Positions 46,970 through 61,800 of a DNA stretch of 64,000 nucleotides are shown piece by piece (the stretch's first letter is position 1; every line of letters begins with the position of its first letter). The translations under genes and the position numbers were made by a program. Source of the DNA: Amborella trichopoda (Eukaryota; Streptophyta; Magnoliopsida; Amborellales; Amborellaceae); the NCBI RefSeq assembly GCF_000471905.2, contig NW_006499809.1, positions 438,399 through 502,398 of the forward strand. Reading direction: 5' to 3'. The notes under the pieces are model-generated. The model ran no database searches and was not told the origin of the DNA. It worked only from the letters and a program-made list of their open reading frames with translations.

Positions 46970-49900
46970 GACCGAGGTTGTGCATTTTAGGTTCATGCAA
47001 TATGGACCGAGGCTGAGCTTTTTAAGGTCATGCAATATGGATCGAGGCTGGGCAGTTTAGGGTCATGCAGTATGGACTAACGCTGAGCAGTTTAGAGTAT
47101 TACAAAATGGACCGAGGATGAGAAGTTTTGGGTGATGCAGTATGGATCGAGGCTGAGCAGATTAGGGTCAGGTAGTATGGACCGAGGCTGAGAAGTTTAG
47201 GGTCATGCAGTAGGGACCGAGACTGAGCAGTTTAGGGGTCATGCAGTATCGATCGAGGCTGAGCAGTTTGGGGTCATGTAATATGGACCAAGGCTGTGCA
47301 TTTTAGGGTCATGTAATATGGACCGAGGCTGAGCAGTTTAAGGTCACGCAATATGGACCTAGGCTGAGCAGTTTAGGGTCATGCAGTACATACTGAGAAT
47401 GAGCAATTTAGAGTCATGTAAAATGCACAATGAGCAATTTAGAGTCATGCAAAATTCACCGAGGCAGTGCAATTTTGGCTGATGCAGTACGGACCGAGGC
47501 TGAGCAGATTAGGGTCATGTAGTATGGACCGAGGCTGAGAAGTTTAGGGTCATGCAACAGGGACAGAGACTGAGCAGTTTAGAGTCATGCAGTACGGACC
47601 GAGGCTGAGCAGGTTAAGTTCTTGCAGTATAGAACGAGGCTAAGCAGTTTGGGTCATGCAGTAAAGACCAAGCTTGAGCAGTATAGGGTCATTCATTATG
47701 GACCGCGGATGAACAGTGTAAGGTCAAGCAGTATGGACCGAGGTTGAGCGGTTTGGGGTCATTTAGTCTAGATTAAGGCTGAGGAGTATAGCGTAATCCA
47801 GCATGGACCAAGGCTGAAATGTTTAGGGTCACGTACTATGGATCGAGGCTGAGTAGTTTAAGGTCATGCAATATGGACTGCGGCTGAGGTTTTTTGGGTC
47901 ATGCATTATGGATTCAGGCAGGGCAATTTTGAGTCATGCAGTATGGACCGAGGCTGAGCAGTTTAAGGTCATGTGGTATGGACCAAGACTGAGCAGTTAA
48001 GTCTCATTCGGTCTGGACCGAGGATGACCAGTATAAGGTCATGTAGTATAGATCGAGGCAGAGCAGTTTAGGTTAATGCATTATGGACCCAGATTGAGCA
48101 GTTTAAGGTCAAGCACTATGGACTGAGGCAGAGCAATTTATGGTCATGTAGTATGGAACGAAGCTAGGAAGTTTAGGGTCATGCAGTATGGATAGAGGCT
48201 GAGCAGTTTAGGGTCATGTTGTATGGACTGTGGCTGAGCAGTTTAGTGCCATGCAATATGGACCGAGGTTGAGTAGTTTGGGGTCATGAAATATGGACCG
48301 AGGCTGTGCATTTTAGGGTCATGCAGTATGGACCGAGGCTGAGAAGTTTAAGGTCATGCACTATGGACCGCAGCTGAGTAGTTTGGGGTCACGCAGTACA
48401 GACTGACACTGAGCAGTTTAGTGTCAGGTAAATTGGACCGAGGCTGAGCAGTTTTAGGTCAGGCAGTTTGGATAGAGGCTGAGCATATTAGGGTCATGTA
48501 GTATGAACCACGACTGAGATGTTTAGGGCCATGCTGTAGGGACCGAGACTGAGAAATTAGGGTCATGCAGTATGGTCCGAGGCTAAGCAAATTAAGTTCA
48601 TGCAGTACAGAACGAAGCTAAGCAGTTTAGGGTCATGTAGTATAGACCGACGCTTAGCTGTTTGAAGTCATGCAGTATGGACCGAGGCTAAGAATATTAA
48701 GGTCATGAAGTTTGGATCGAGGCTGAGCAGTCTAGGGTCATGTAGTATGGACCGAGGCAAAATGTTTAGCATCGTGCATTATGGATCAAAGCTGAGGTGT
48801 ACAGGGACATGCTGTATGGACCGAGGCCGAGCAGTTTAAGGTCATGCAGTGTGGTCCATGTCTAAGCAGTTTACGGTCATGCAGTATGGACCGAGGCTGA
48901 GCTGTTTAAGGTCATGCAATGTGGACCGAGGCTGGGCAGTTTAGGGCCATGCAGTGTAGACCAAGGTTGAGCAGTTTAGGGTCATGCAGTATGGATCGAG
49001 GCTGAGTAGTTCAGGGTCCTTCGGTCCGATCCGAGGTTGAGCTGTGTAAGGTCATGCAATATGGACCGAGGCTGAGCTGTTTAGGTTAATGCAGTAAGGA
49101 CCGAGGCTGAGTAATTTAAGGTAGAGCAATATGGACCGAGGCTGAGCAGTTTAGGGTCATGCAGTATGGAACGAGGATGAGAAGATTAGGGTCTTGTTGT
49201 ATGAATCGAGGCGGAGCAGTTTAGGGGCATGCAGTACGAACTGAGGCTGAGAAGTATAGGCTCATGCAGTTTGGACCTAGGCAGAGCAATTTGGGGTCAT
49301 TCAGTCTAGAACGAGGCTGTGCAGTTAGCGTAATGCAACATGGATTGCAGTTGAGATGTTTAGGGTCAAGTTGTATGGACCGAGACTGCACAGTTTAAGG
49401 TCCTGCAATATGGACTATGGCTGAGGTTTTTAGGGTCATGCATTACGGATTGAGGTAGGGCAATTTTGGGTCATGCAATATGGATCGAGGCTGAGCAGTT
49501 AGGTCATGTGGTATGGACTAAAGCTGAGCAGTTATGGGTCCTTCGGTCTAGACCGAGGATGAGCAGTATAAGGTTATGCAGTGTAGACCATGGCTGAGCA
49601 GTTTAACGTCAAGCAATATGGACCAAGGCTAAGCCTTTTTGGGTCATGCAGTATAGAATGAGGCTGAGAAGTTTATGGTTATGCAGTATGGATAGAGGCT
49701 GAGCAGTTTAGAGTCATGCTGTATGGACCGAGTCTAAGCCGTTTAGAGAATGAGCAGTTTGGGGTCATGCAATATGGACCGAGGCTGTGCATTTTAGGGT
49801 CATGCAATATGGACCGAGGCTGAGCAGTTTAAGGTCATGCAATATGGACCGAAGCTTAGCAGTTTAGAGTCATGCAGTACGGACTGACGCTGAGCTGTTT

Positions 49901-52900
49901 AGAGTCACGCAAAATAAACCAACGCTGAGCAGTTTTCGGTCATGCAGAATGGGTCGAGGCTGAGAAGATTAGGGTCATGTAGTATAGACCGAGGCTGTGA
50001 AGATTAGGGTCTTGCAGAAGGGACCGAGATTGAGTAGTTTAGGGTCATGCAGTACAGACTGAGGCTGAGTAGTTTAAGGTCATGCAGTAAGGACCGAGGC
50101 AGAGCAGTTTAGGGTCATGCATTATCGATCAAGGTTGTGCAGTTTAAGGTCAAGCAGTATGGGCCGAGGCAGAGCAGTTTCTGACCACGCAGTATGGACC
50201 GAGGGTGAGCTGTTTAGGATTATGCAGTAAGGGCCAAGGCTGAGCAGGGTCATGCAGAAGGGACCGGGGCTGAGCAATTTAGGGTCATGCATTATTAACC
50301 GAGGCTGAGATGTTTAGGGTCATGCAGTAAGGGCCGAGGCTGAGCTGAGCAGCTTAGGGTCCTACAGTATGGAAGGAGGCTGAGAAGTTTAGGGTCATGC
50401 AGTATGGACCAAGGCTGAGTGGTTCAGGGTCATACTGTATGGACCGAGGCGGAGCAATTTGACGTCATGTAGGATGGACCGAGGCTAGGCAGTTTAGGTT
50501 CATGCAGTATGGACCGAGGCTGAGCAGTTTAGGATAATGCAGTATGGACCGATGCTGAGAAGTTTATGATCATACAATATGGACTAAGGCAGAGCAGTTT
50601 TAGGTCATGCATTATGGATCATGGCTGAGCAGTTTAGGGTCACGTAGTATGGACCGAGGCTAAGCAGTTTAAGGTCATGCAATACGGATCGAGGCTGAGC
50701 TGTTTAGAGTCATGCTGTATGGACCGAGGCTGAGCAGTCTAGGGTAAGACAATAAGGACCGCGGCTGTGCATTTTAGGGTCATGCAATATGGACCGAGGC
50801 TTAACAGTTTAAGGTCATGCAATATGGACAGAGGCTGAGTTGTTTAGGGTCATGCAGTACAGACTAATGCTGAGCAGTTTAGAGTCATGCAAAATGGACC
50901 GAGGCTGAGACATTTTGGGTGATGCAGTATGGATCTAGGCTGAGCAGATTCAGGTAGTATGGACCGAGGCTGAGAAGTTTTGGCTCATGCAGTAGGGACC
51001 GAGACTGAGCAGTTTAGGGTCATGCTGTACGGACCGAGGCTGAGGAGTTTAATTTCTTGCAGTATAGAACGAGGCTAAGCAGTCTAGGGTCATGCAGTAT
51101 AGACCAAGGCTGAGAAGTTTAGGGTCATGCAGTATGAACCAAGCTTGAGCTTTTTAGGGTCATGCATTATGGACCGAGGATGAGCAGTTTAAGGTCTAGT
51201 AGTATGGACCAAGGCTAAGCAGTTTGGGAAAATTCAATCTAGAACGAGGCTGAGCAGTTTAGCTTAATGCAGCATGGACAGAGCTGAGACGTTTAGGGTC
51301 AAGCAGTATGGATCACGGCTTAGTAGCTTAAGGTCAGGCACAATGGACCGCGGCTGAGCAGTTTAGGGTCATGCAACACGGACTGCGGCTGAGCAGTTTA
51401 CGGTCATGCATTATGGATCAAGGCTGGGCAATTTTGGGTCATGCAGTATGGACCGAGGCTGAGAAATTTACGGTCATGTTGTATGGACCGAGGTTGAGCT
51501 GTTCAGGGTCATGCAGTACGGTCGAGTCTGTGCAGTATAGCGTAATGTAGTATGAACCGACGCTGAGCAGTTTAAGGTCAAGCAATGTGGACCAAGGCTG
51601 AGAAGTTTAAGGTGGTGCAGTATGGACTGAGGCTGAGCAATTTCTGGACCAAGGATGAGCCGTATACAGTAGAACAGTATGGAATGAAGCTAAGTAGTTT
51701 AGGCTCATGCAGTGTGGACCGAGGCAGATCAATTTAGGGTCATGTAGTATGGACCGACGCTGAGCAATTAGGGTCATGCAGTATGGGCCGAGGCAAAGCA
51801 GTTTAGGGTCATGTAGTATGGACCGATGCTGAGTAGTTTAAGATCATGCAATATGGACCGAGGCTGAGTAGTTTAGGGTCATGCATTATGGATCCAGGCT
51901 GAGCAGTTTCGGGTCATGCAGTATGGACTGAGGCTAAGCAGTTTAAGGTCATGCAGTATGGATCGTGGCTGTGCAGTTTAGGGTCACGCAGTATGGATTG
52001 AGGCTAAGTAGTTTAGTGCCTTACAGTATTGACCTACGTTGAGCAGTTTGGGGTCATTCAATATGGAGCAGTTTAGGGTCGTTCATTATGGATCGACGTT
52101 GAGCAGTAGTATGGACCGAGGCATGGAATTTTACTGTCATGCAGTTTGAACCCAGGCTGAGCAATATAGTGCCACGCAGTATGGACCAAGACGGAGTAGT
52201 TTGGGGTCATGCAATATGCACTGAGTCGAAGCAGTTTAGGGTCATGCACTAACGGACTGACGCTGAGCAGTTTAGAGTCCTGCAAAATGGACAAAGGCTG
52301 AGCGGTTTTATGTCACGCTGTACGGACCGAGGCTGAGCACTTTAAGGTCATGTAGTAAGGAGCGAGGCTAAGCAGTTTACGGACATGCAGTATGGACCGA
52401 GGCGGAGAAGCGTAGGGCAGTGCAGTATGGATAGATGTTGAGGGGTTTAAGGTCATGCAGTATGGAACGAGGATGAGAAATTTAGGGTCATGCAGTATGG
52501 ACCGAGGCTAAGTAGTTTAGTGAGACGTAGTATAGACCGAGGCTGAACAGTTTTGGTTCATGCGATATGGACCGAGGCTGAGCAACTTAGGGTCATGCAG
52601 TATGGACCGAGGCTGAGCTGTTTAAGGTTATGCAGTATGGATGGAGGTTGAGCAGGGTCAAGCGGAATGGACAGAGGATGAGTAATTCAGGGTCATGCAT
52701 TGTGAACCGAAGCTGAGAAGTTTACGTTCATGCAGTATTGACCGAGGTTGAGCTGTTTAGGGTCATGAAGTATGGACCGAGGCTGAGCAGTATAGGGTAA
52801 TGCAGTATGGACAAATGCTGAGCACTTTTAAATCATATAATATCGTCAGAGGCTAAGCAGTATAGAGTCATGCATTATGGATCGAGGTTGAGCAGTTTAG

Positions 52901-55900
52901 GGTCATGCTGTATGGACCGAGGCTGAGCAGTTTAAAGTCATGCAGTATAGGTCGAGGCTGAGCAGTTTAGAGTCATGTTGTATGGATCGAGGCTGAGCAG
53001 TTTAGTGCCATGCAATATGGATCGAGGCTGAGAAGTTTAGGGTAATGCAGTATAGACTAAGGCTGAGCAGTTTAAAGTCAAGCAATGTAGACCAAGGCTG
53101 AGCAGTTTAGGGCCATGCAGTATAGACCGAGGCTGAGCAATTTAGGGTCATGAGGTCTGGACCAAGGATGAGTAGTAAAACGTCAAGCAGTTTGGAACGA
53201 AGCTGAGCAGCTTAAGGTCATGCAGTATGGACCGAGGCTGATCAGTTTAGGGTCATGTAGTATGGACCGAGGCTGAGCAGTTTTGGGTCTTGCAGTATGG
53301 ACTGAGGCGGAGAAGTTTAAGGTCATCAAGTATGTATCGAGGCTGTGCAGTTTATGGTCATGCAGTATGGACCGAGGCTGAGTAGTTTAGTGCCTTGCTG
53401 TATCGATCGAGGTTGAGCAGTTTGGGTTCATGCAATATGGAGCAAGGCTGTGCACTTTAGGGTCATGCAGTATGGACTGAATTGGAGCAGTTTAAGGTCA
53501 TGTAGTACGGACCAAGGCAGTGCAGTTTAGGGTCATGTATTATGGAACGACGTTGAGGAGTTTAGGGTCAAGCAGTATTGACCAAGGCAGAGCTGTTTAG
53601 CGTCATGCAGTATGGACCCAAGCGGAGCAGTTTAGTGCCATGCAGTACGGACAGAGGCAGAGCAGTTTGCGGTCTTGCAATATGGACCGAGTCGAAGCAG
53701 TTTATGGTCATGCAGTACGGACTGAAGCTGAGCAGTATAGAGCCATGCACAATTGACCAAGGCTGAGCGGTTTAAGGTCATGCTGTACGGACCAAGGATG
53801 AGCACTTTAAAGTCATGCAGCAAGGACCGAGGTTAAGCAGTTTACGGTCATGCAGTATGGACTGAGGCTTAGAAGTTTAGGGCAATGCAGTATGGACGGA
53901 TGCTGAGCGGTTTAAGGTCATGCAGTATGGAACGAGGATGAGAAATTTAGTGTCATGCAGTGTGAACAGAGGCTGAGCAGTTTAGTGACATGCAGTATAG
54001 ATCGAGGCTGAGCAGTTTGGGGTGATGCAATATGGGCCGAGGCTGAGCTGTTTAGGGTCGTCCAGTACAGATCGAGGTTGAGCTGTTTAGGGTTATGCGG
54101 TATGAACCGAGGCTGAGCAGGGTCAGGCGGAATGGACCGAGGATGAGCAATTTAGGGTCATGCATTACGAACCGAGGCTGAGCAGTTTAGGGTCATGCAG
54201 TATGGACCGAGGCTGAGATGTTTAGGATCAAGGAGTACGGACCGAGGTTGAGCAGTTTAGGGTAAAGCAATATGGACCGATGCTGAGCAGTTTAAGATCA
54301 TACAATATGGACCGAGGCTGAGCTGTTTAGGATCATGCATTATGGATTGAGGTTGAGCAGTTTAGGGTCATGCAGTATGGACCGAGGCTGAGCAGTTTAA
54401 GGTCATGCAGTTTGGATCGAGGCTGAGCTGTTTAGGATCATGCTATATGTATCGAGGCTGAGCAGTTTAGTGCCATGCAATAATGATCGAGGCTGACCAG
54501 TTTGGGGTCATGTAATATGGACCGAGGCTGTGCAGTTTATGGTCATGCAGTATGGACCGCGGCTGAGCAATTTAAGGTCATGTAATATGGATCAAGCCAG
54601 AGACGTTTTGAGTCAAGCAGTATGGACTGACATTGAGCAGTTTAGAGTCATGCTAAATGGACCGAGGCTGAGACGTTTTTTGTGATGCTGTATGGACCGA
54701 GGCTAAGAGAATTAGGGTCAGGTTGTATGGACCGACGCTGAGAAGTTTAAGGTCATACATTAGGGATCGAGACTGAGCAGTTTAAGCTCATGCAGTACGG
54801 ACCTAGGCTGAGCAGTTTAAGTTCTTACCGTATAGAACGAGGCTAAGCCGTTTAGGGTCTTGCTGGATAGACCGAGGCTAAGCAGTTTAGGGTCATGCAG
54901 TATAAACAAAGCCTGAGCAAGTTATGGTCATCCAATGTGGACCAAGGATGAGAAGTTTAAGGTCAAGCCGTATGAACCGAGGCTGAGCAGTTTTGGGAAA
55001 TTCAGTTCAGAACAAGGCTGAGCAGTTTAGCGTAATGTAGCATGGACTGAGGCTGAGATGTTTAGGGTCAAGCAGTACGGACCGAGGCTAAGCAGTTTAA
55101 CGTCATGCAACATGGACCGCTGCTAAGCAGTTTGGGGTCATGCATTATGGATCAAGGCTGGGCAATTTTGGGTCATGTCGTATGAACCGAGGCTGGGCAA
55201 TTTAAGGTCATGTAGTCTTGGCTAAGGATGAGCAATATAAGGTCTTGCAGTATGGAACGAAGCATAGCAGTTTAGGGTAATGCAGTATGGACCGAGGCTA
55301 ATCATTTTAGGGTCATGTAGTATGGACCGAGGCTGAATAGTTTAGGGTCATGCAGTATGGGTTGAGGCTGAGTAGTTTAGGGTCATGCAGTATGGACCGA
55401 TACTGAGCTGTTGAAGATCATGCAATATGGACCGAGGCTGAGTAGTTTAGGGCCATGCATTATGGATCGAGGCAGAGGAGTTTCGGGTCATGCAGTATGG
55501 ACTGAGCTAGAGCAGTTTAAGGTCATACCGTATGGATCGAGGCTGTGCAGTTTTGGGTCATGCAGTATGGATCGAGGCTAAGTTTAGTGCCGTATAGTAT
55601 TGACCAAGGCTGCTCAGTTTGGGGTCATGCAATATGGAGCCAGGCTGTCCATTTTAGGGTCGTGCAGTATGCACCGAGGCTGAGCAGTTTAAGGTCATGC
55701 AGTATGGAACGAGGCTAAGTCATTTAGTGTCATGCAGTATAGACCGAGGCAGAGCAGTTTAGGGTCATACAGTATGAACCAAGCCTGAGCAAGTTAGAGT
55801 CATGCATTATGGACCAAGGATGAGCAGTTTATTGTCAAGCAGTATGGGCCGAGGCTGAGCAGTTTTGGGAAATTTTGTCTAGCACGAGGCTGAGCAGTTT

Positions 55901-58600
55901 GGCGTAATGAAGCATCGATTGAGGCTGAGATGTTTAAGGTCATGCAGTATGGACCGTGGCCGAGCAGTTTAGGGTCTTGCAACATGGACCGCGGCTGAGC
56001 AGTTTAGGGTCATGCATTACAGATCGAAGCTGGGCAATATTGGGTCTGCAGTATAGACCGAGGCTAAGCAATTTAAGGTCATGTAGTCTGGACTAAGGAT
56101 GAGCAGTATAAGGTCATGCAGTATAGAACGAAACTAGACAGTTTAGGGCCATGCAGTATGGACCAAGGATGATCAACTTTGGATCTTGTAGTATGGACCA
56201 AGGCTGAGAAGTTTAGTGTCATGCAGTAAGGGCTGAGGCAAAGCAGTTTAGGGTCATGCAGTATGGACCGATGCTGAGCAGTTTAAAATCATGCAATATG
56301 GACCGAAGTTGAGCAGGTTAGGGTTATGCATTATGAATAGAGGGTGAACAGTTTCGGGTCATGCAGTATGGACTGAGGCTGAACAGTTTAATGTCATGTA
56401 GTAAGGATTGAGGCTGTGCAGTTTAGGGTCATGCAGTATGGACCGAGGCTGAGCAGTTTAGTGCCTTGCGACATTGACCGAGGCTGAGCAGTTTGGGGTC
56501 ATGCAATATGGAGTGAGGCTGCGCATTTTAGGGTCATGCAGTATAGATCAATGCTGAGAAGTTTAAGGTCATGCAGCATGGACCAAGGCAGAGCAGTTTA
56601 GGGTCATGCATTATGGATCAAGGTTGAGCAGTTTAGCGTCAAGCAGTATGGACCGAGGCAGAGCAGTTTAGTGTCATCCAGTATGGACCCAAGCTGAGCG
56701 GTTTAGTGCCATGCAATATAAATCGAGTCGAAGCAGTTTAAGGTCATGCACTACGGACTAACGTTGTCTTGTAAAATGGAGCAAGGCTGAGTGATTTAAG
56801 GTCATATTATATCGACCGAGGCTGAGCAGTTTAGGGTCATGCAGTATGGGCCGAGGCAAGCAGTTTAGGGTCATGCATTATGGATTGAGGCAGAGCAGTT
56901 TCGGGTCATGCAATATCAAGTGAGGCTGGGCAGTTTAAAGTCATGCAGTATGGATCGAGGCTATGCAGTTTAGGGTCATGTAGTATGGACCGAGGCAGAG
57001 TAGTTTAGTGCCTTGCAGTATTGGCCAAGGCTGAGCAGTTTGGGTCATGCAATATGCAGCGAGGCTGTGGATTTTAGGGTCATGCACTATGGACCGAGGC
57101 TGAGCAGTTTAAGGTTATGCAGCATGGACTGAGGCAGGGCAGTTTAAGGTCATGCATTATGGACCGAGGCTGAGCAGTATAGTGCCATGCAATATGGACC
57201 GAGGCTGAGTAGTTTGGGGTCATGCAATATGGATCGAGGATTTGCATTTTAGGGTCATGCAGTACGGACCGAGGCTGAGTAGTTTAAGGTCATGCAATAC
57301 GAACCACGACTGAGCAGTGTATGGTCATGCTGTATGGACTAACACGGAGCAGTTTAGAGTCTTGCGAAATAGACCGAGGCTGAGACGTTTAGGGTGATGT
57401 AGTATGGACCGAGGCTGAGCAGATTAGGGTCAGGTAGTATGGACGGAGCTGAGAAGTTTAGGGTCATGCAGTAGGGACTGAGACTGAGCAGTTTAGGGTC
57501 GTGCAGTATGGACCGAAGCTTGGCAGTTTAAGTTCTTACAGTAAAGAATGAGGCTAAGAAGTTTAGGGTCATACAGTATAGACCGCGGTTGAGTAGTTTA
57601 GGGTCATGCAGTAGGAACCAAGCCTCAGCAGTTTAGGGTCATGCATTGTGGAATGAGGATGAGTGGTTTAAGGTCAAGCAGTATAGATGCAAGACTGAGC
57701 AGTTTGGGGACATTCAGTCTAGAACGTGGCTGTGCAGTTTAGCATAATGCAGCATGGACCGAGGCAAAGTTTTTTACGGGCAAGCAGTATGGACCGAGGC
57801 TGAGCAGGTTAAGGTCGTGCAACAGGGACCGCGGCTGAGCAGTTTAGGGTCATGCATTATGGATCGAGGCTGGGAAATATTGGGTCATGCAGTATGAACC
57901 AAAGCTGAGCAGTTTAAGGTCATGTTGTATGGACCGAGGCAGAGCAGTTCAAGGTTTTGCAGTACGACCGAGGCAGTGCAGTTTAGGGTAATGCAGTATG
58001 GACCCAGGTTGAGCAGTTTAAGGTCAAGCAATATGGACCAAGGCTGAGCAGTTTAGGGCCATGCAGTATGGATTGAGGCTGAACAATTTAGGGTCTCGAT
58101 TTCATGACCGTGGATGAGCAGCATAAGGTCATGCAGTATGGAACGAAGCTGAGATGTTTAGGGTCATGCAGTACAGACCGAAGCTGAACAGTTTAGGTTC
58201 TCGCAGTATGGGCCGAGGCTGAGCAGTTTAGGTTAATGTAGTATGCAACGAGGCTGAGCAGTTTAAGGTCACGCAATATGCACCGAGGCTGAGCAGTTTA
58301 GGGTCATTGAGTATGGAACGAGGCTGAGAAGTTTTGGGTCATGCAGTATGGATAGAGGCTGAGCAGTTTAGGGTCATGTTGTATGGATCGAGGCTGAGCA
58401 GTTTAGTGCCATGCAGTATGGACTGAGATTGAGCAGTTTAGGGTCATGTAATATGAGCAGAGGCTGTGCATTTTAGGGTCATGAGGTCTGGACCGAGGAT
58501 TTGCAGTTTATGGTCATGCAATATGGGACGAGGATGAGCAGTTTAGGGTCATGCAGTACGGACTGACGCTGAACAGTTTAGAGTAACGCCAAATGAACCG
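46970..58600 (+). repeat. Higher-order repeat blocks within the satellite
   Basis: The same ordered series of variant units recurs. A unit AAGTTCTTGCAGTATAGAAC is near 47609, 51050, 54808 and 57531, and a unit with TTCAGTCTAGAACGAGGCTG is near 49298, 51235, 55010, 55870 and 57715, followed by a GCGTAATGCAGCATGG-type unit. Similarly TGTGCATTTTAGGGTCATGC is followed by a TTTAAGG unit, an ACTGACGCTGAGCAG unit and a CATGCAAAATGG unit near 46980, 48300, 49785, 50765 and 57245. Spacings vary, so the blocks have been reshuffled. Confidence 0.7.
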
Positions 58601-58848
58601 AGTCTAACGAGTTTGGGTCATACAGTATGTCCTGAGGCTAAGATGACAAGGGCAATGCAGTATGGATCGATGCGGAGCTGTTTAAGCTGATGTAGTATGG
58701 ATCGTGGCTGAGCAGTTTAGTGACATGTAGTATGCACCGAGGCTGAGCTGTTTGGGGTCATGCATTATGGACCGAGGCTGAGCTGTTTAGGGTCATGCAG
58801 TATGGACCGAGGCTGAGCTGTTTAGGGTTATGATGTATGGATCGAGGC

Positions 58849-61800
58849 TGAGCACGGTCAGGCAGAATGGACCAGGGCTGCGGAATTGGGGTTATGAATC
58901 GAGGCTGAGCAGTTTAGGGTCAGACAGTATGGACTGAGGCTGAGCTGAGCAGTTTAGGGTCTTGCAGTATGGACAGAGGATAAAAAGTATAGGGTCATGC
59001 CGTATGGACCGAGGCTGAGTATATTGGAGTCCTGCAGTATGGACCGAGGCTGAGCAGTTTAGATTCATGTAGTATTGACCGAGGGAGAACGGTTTAAGGT
59101 CATGCATTATGGATCAAGGCTGAGTGGTATAGGGTCGTACATATGGACAGAGGCTGCTCATTCAGTATGGACCGAGGCGGAGCAATTTAAGACACGTTGT
59201 ATGGATTGAGGTAGAGAAGTTTAGGGTCGTTCATTATGGATCAAGGCTGAGCAACTTAAGGTCATGCAGTATGCACCGAGGCTGAGCAGTTTATGGCCAT
59301 GCAGTATGATCCGAGGCTGAGAGGTTAAGGGTAATGCAGTATGGAACGAGGCTGAGCATTTTAAGGTCATGCAATAAAGACGACAACTTAGCAGTTTGGG
59401 GTCAGGCATTATGGACCGAGGCTGTGCAATTTAGGGTCATGCAGTATGGACCGTGGTTGAGAAGTTCTTGGTCTTGCAATATGGACCGAGCCTTAGCAAG
59501 GTCAAACAACATGGATCATGGCTGAGCAGTTTAAGACCATGTATTATGGACCGAGGTTTAGTAGATTAGGGTCATGCAAAATGGACCGAGGTTGAGCTGA
59601 GCAGTATAGGGGCGTGCAGTATGGACCGAGGCTAAGCAGTTTAAGGTCATGCAGTATGGATAGACGCTAAGCAATTTAGGGTCATCTAGTATATACCGAG
59701 GCTGCGAAGTTTAAGGACATGAAGTAAGAACCGAGGATGAGAAGTTTAAGTTCATGCAGTATGGATCGAGGCCGGGCAATTTAAGGTCAAGAAATATGGA
59801 TCGAGGCTGAGTAGTTTAGGGTCATGCAGTACGGAATGAGGCAGAGAAGTTTAAGATCATGCAATATGGACTGAGGCTGAGCAGTTTAGGGTCAAGCAAT
59901 ATGGACCGAGGCTAAGCGTTTAGTAATACAAGACCGAGGCTGAGCAGTTTTGGGTCATGCAGTATGTTAAGGTAAAGTAGTAGGGACCGAGGCTGAGCAA
60001 TTTAAGTTCTTGCAGTTTGGATCGAGGCTGAGCAGTTTAGGGTCATGTTGTATGGACCGACGTTGAGCAGTTTAGGGTCCTGCAACATCGACCGAGGCAG
60101 AGCAGTTTAGGGTCATGCATTATGGATCGAGGTTGAGCAGTTTAGGGTCAGGCAGTATGGACCGAGGCTAAGGAGTTTATGGCCATGCGGTACGGGCCGA
60201 GGCTAAGAGGTTTAGGGTCTAGCAGTATGAACCGGGGCTGAGCAGTTTAGGGTCATGCAATATGGACCGAGGTTGAGCAGTTTAGGGTCATGCAATATAG
60301 ACCGAGGCTGAGCAGATTATGATCATGCAGTATGGATCGAGGCTCTAAGTAGAGTCAGGCAGAATGGACTATGGCTAAACAATTTAGGGTCATGCGTTAT
60401 GATCTGAGGCTGAGCAGTTTTGAGTCATGCTGTATGAACAGATGCTGAGCTGAGTAGTTTAGGGTCATGCAGTACGGAGGGAGGCTGAGCAGTTTAGGGT
60501 CATGCAGTATGGACAGAGGCGGAGCAGATTAGGATCATGCAGTATGGATCTGGGCTGATCAGTTTAGGGTCATGTTGTATGGACCGAGGCTGAGTAGTTT
60601 AAGGTCATGTAGTATGGACCAAGGCTAAGCAGTTTAGGGTCACGCAATATGGATCGAGGCTGAGCAGTTTAGGGTAATGCATTATGGACCGATGCTGAGC
60701 AGTTTAAGATCATGCAATATGGACCGAGGCTGAGCTGTTAAAGATCATGCAATATGGACCGAGGCTGAGCAGTTTAGGTTCATGCATTAAGGATCGAGGC
60801 AGAGCAGTTTAGGGTCATTAAGTACGGACCGAAGGCTGAGCAGTTTAGGGTCATGCAACATGGACCAAGGCTGAACAATTTATTGCCATGCTGTATGGAC
60901 TGAGGATAAGCAGTTTAAGATCATCCAATCTGGACTGAGGCTGTGCAGTTTAGGGCCATGCTTTATGGATCAAGGCTAAAAAGTTTAGGGCCATATAGTA
61001 TGTTTCGAGGCTGAGTAGTTAAAGGTTAGGCAGTATGGACCGAGGCGGATTGGGGTCACGCAGAACGGATGGGGGCAGAGCATTTTAAAGTCATGCAATA
61101 TGAACTGAGGCTGAGTTGTTTAGGGTCATGCAGTATGGACCGAGGATGAGCTGAGCAGTTTAGGGTCAGACAGTATGGATGGAGGCTGAGCAGTTTAGGG
61201 TCATGCTGTATAGACCGAGGCTAAGCAGTTTTTGGTTATGCAGTATAGACCGAGGCAGACCAGTTTAGGTCTAAGCAGTTTAGGGTCATGCATTGTGGAC
61301 CTAAGGTAAAACGTTTAGGGTCATGCATTATGGATCGAGGCTAAGTAGTTTAGGGTCATGCAGTATGGACCTAGGCTAAGACATTTACGGTCGGGCAGTG
61401 TGGACTGAGGCTGAGCAGTTGAGGGTCCTTAGGTCTTGACTGAGGATGAGCAGTATAAGGTCATGCAGTATGGTTCAAGGTTGGGTATTTTAAAGTCATG
61501 CATTATGGACTAAGGCTAAGCAGTTTTGGGTCATGCAGTATGGACCGAGGCGAAGTTGTTTAGCATCATGTAGTATGGACCCAGGCAGAGCAGTTTAGGG
61601 TCATGTTGTATGGACGAGGCTGAGAATTATAGAGTCATGCAGTATGGACCGAGGTAAAGCAGTCCAGGGTCATGCATTATAGATTGTGGTTGAGCAGTTT
61701 AGGGTTAAGCAATATGGACCGAGGCTGAGTAATTTAAGGCCTAGCAGTATGGACCGAGGCAGAGCAGTTTAGGGTCATGCAATATGGATCGAGGCTGAGC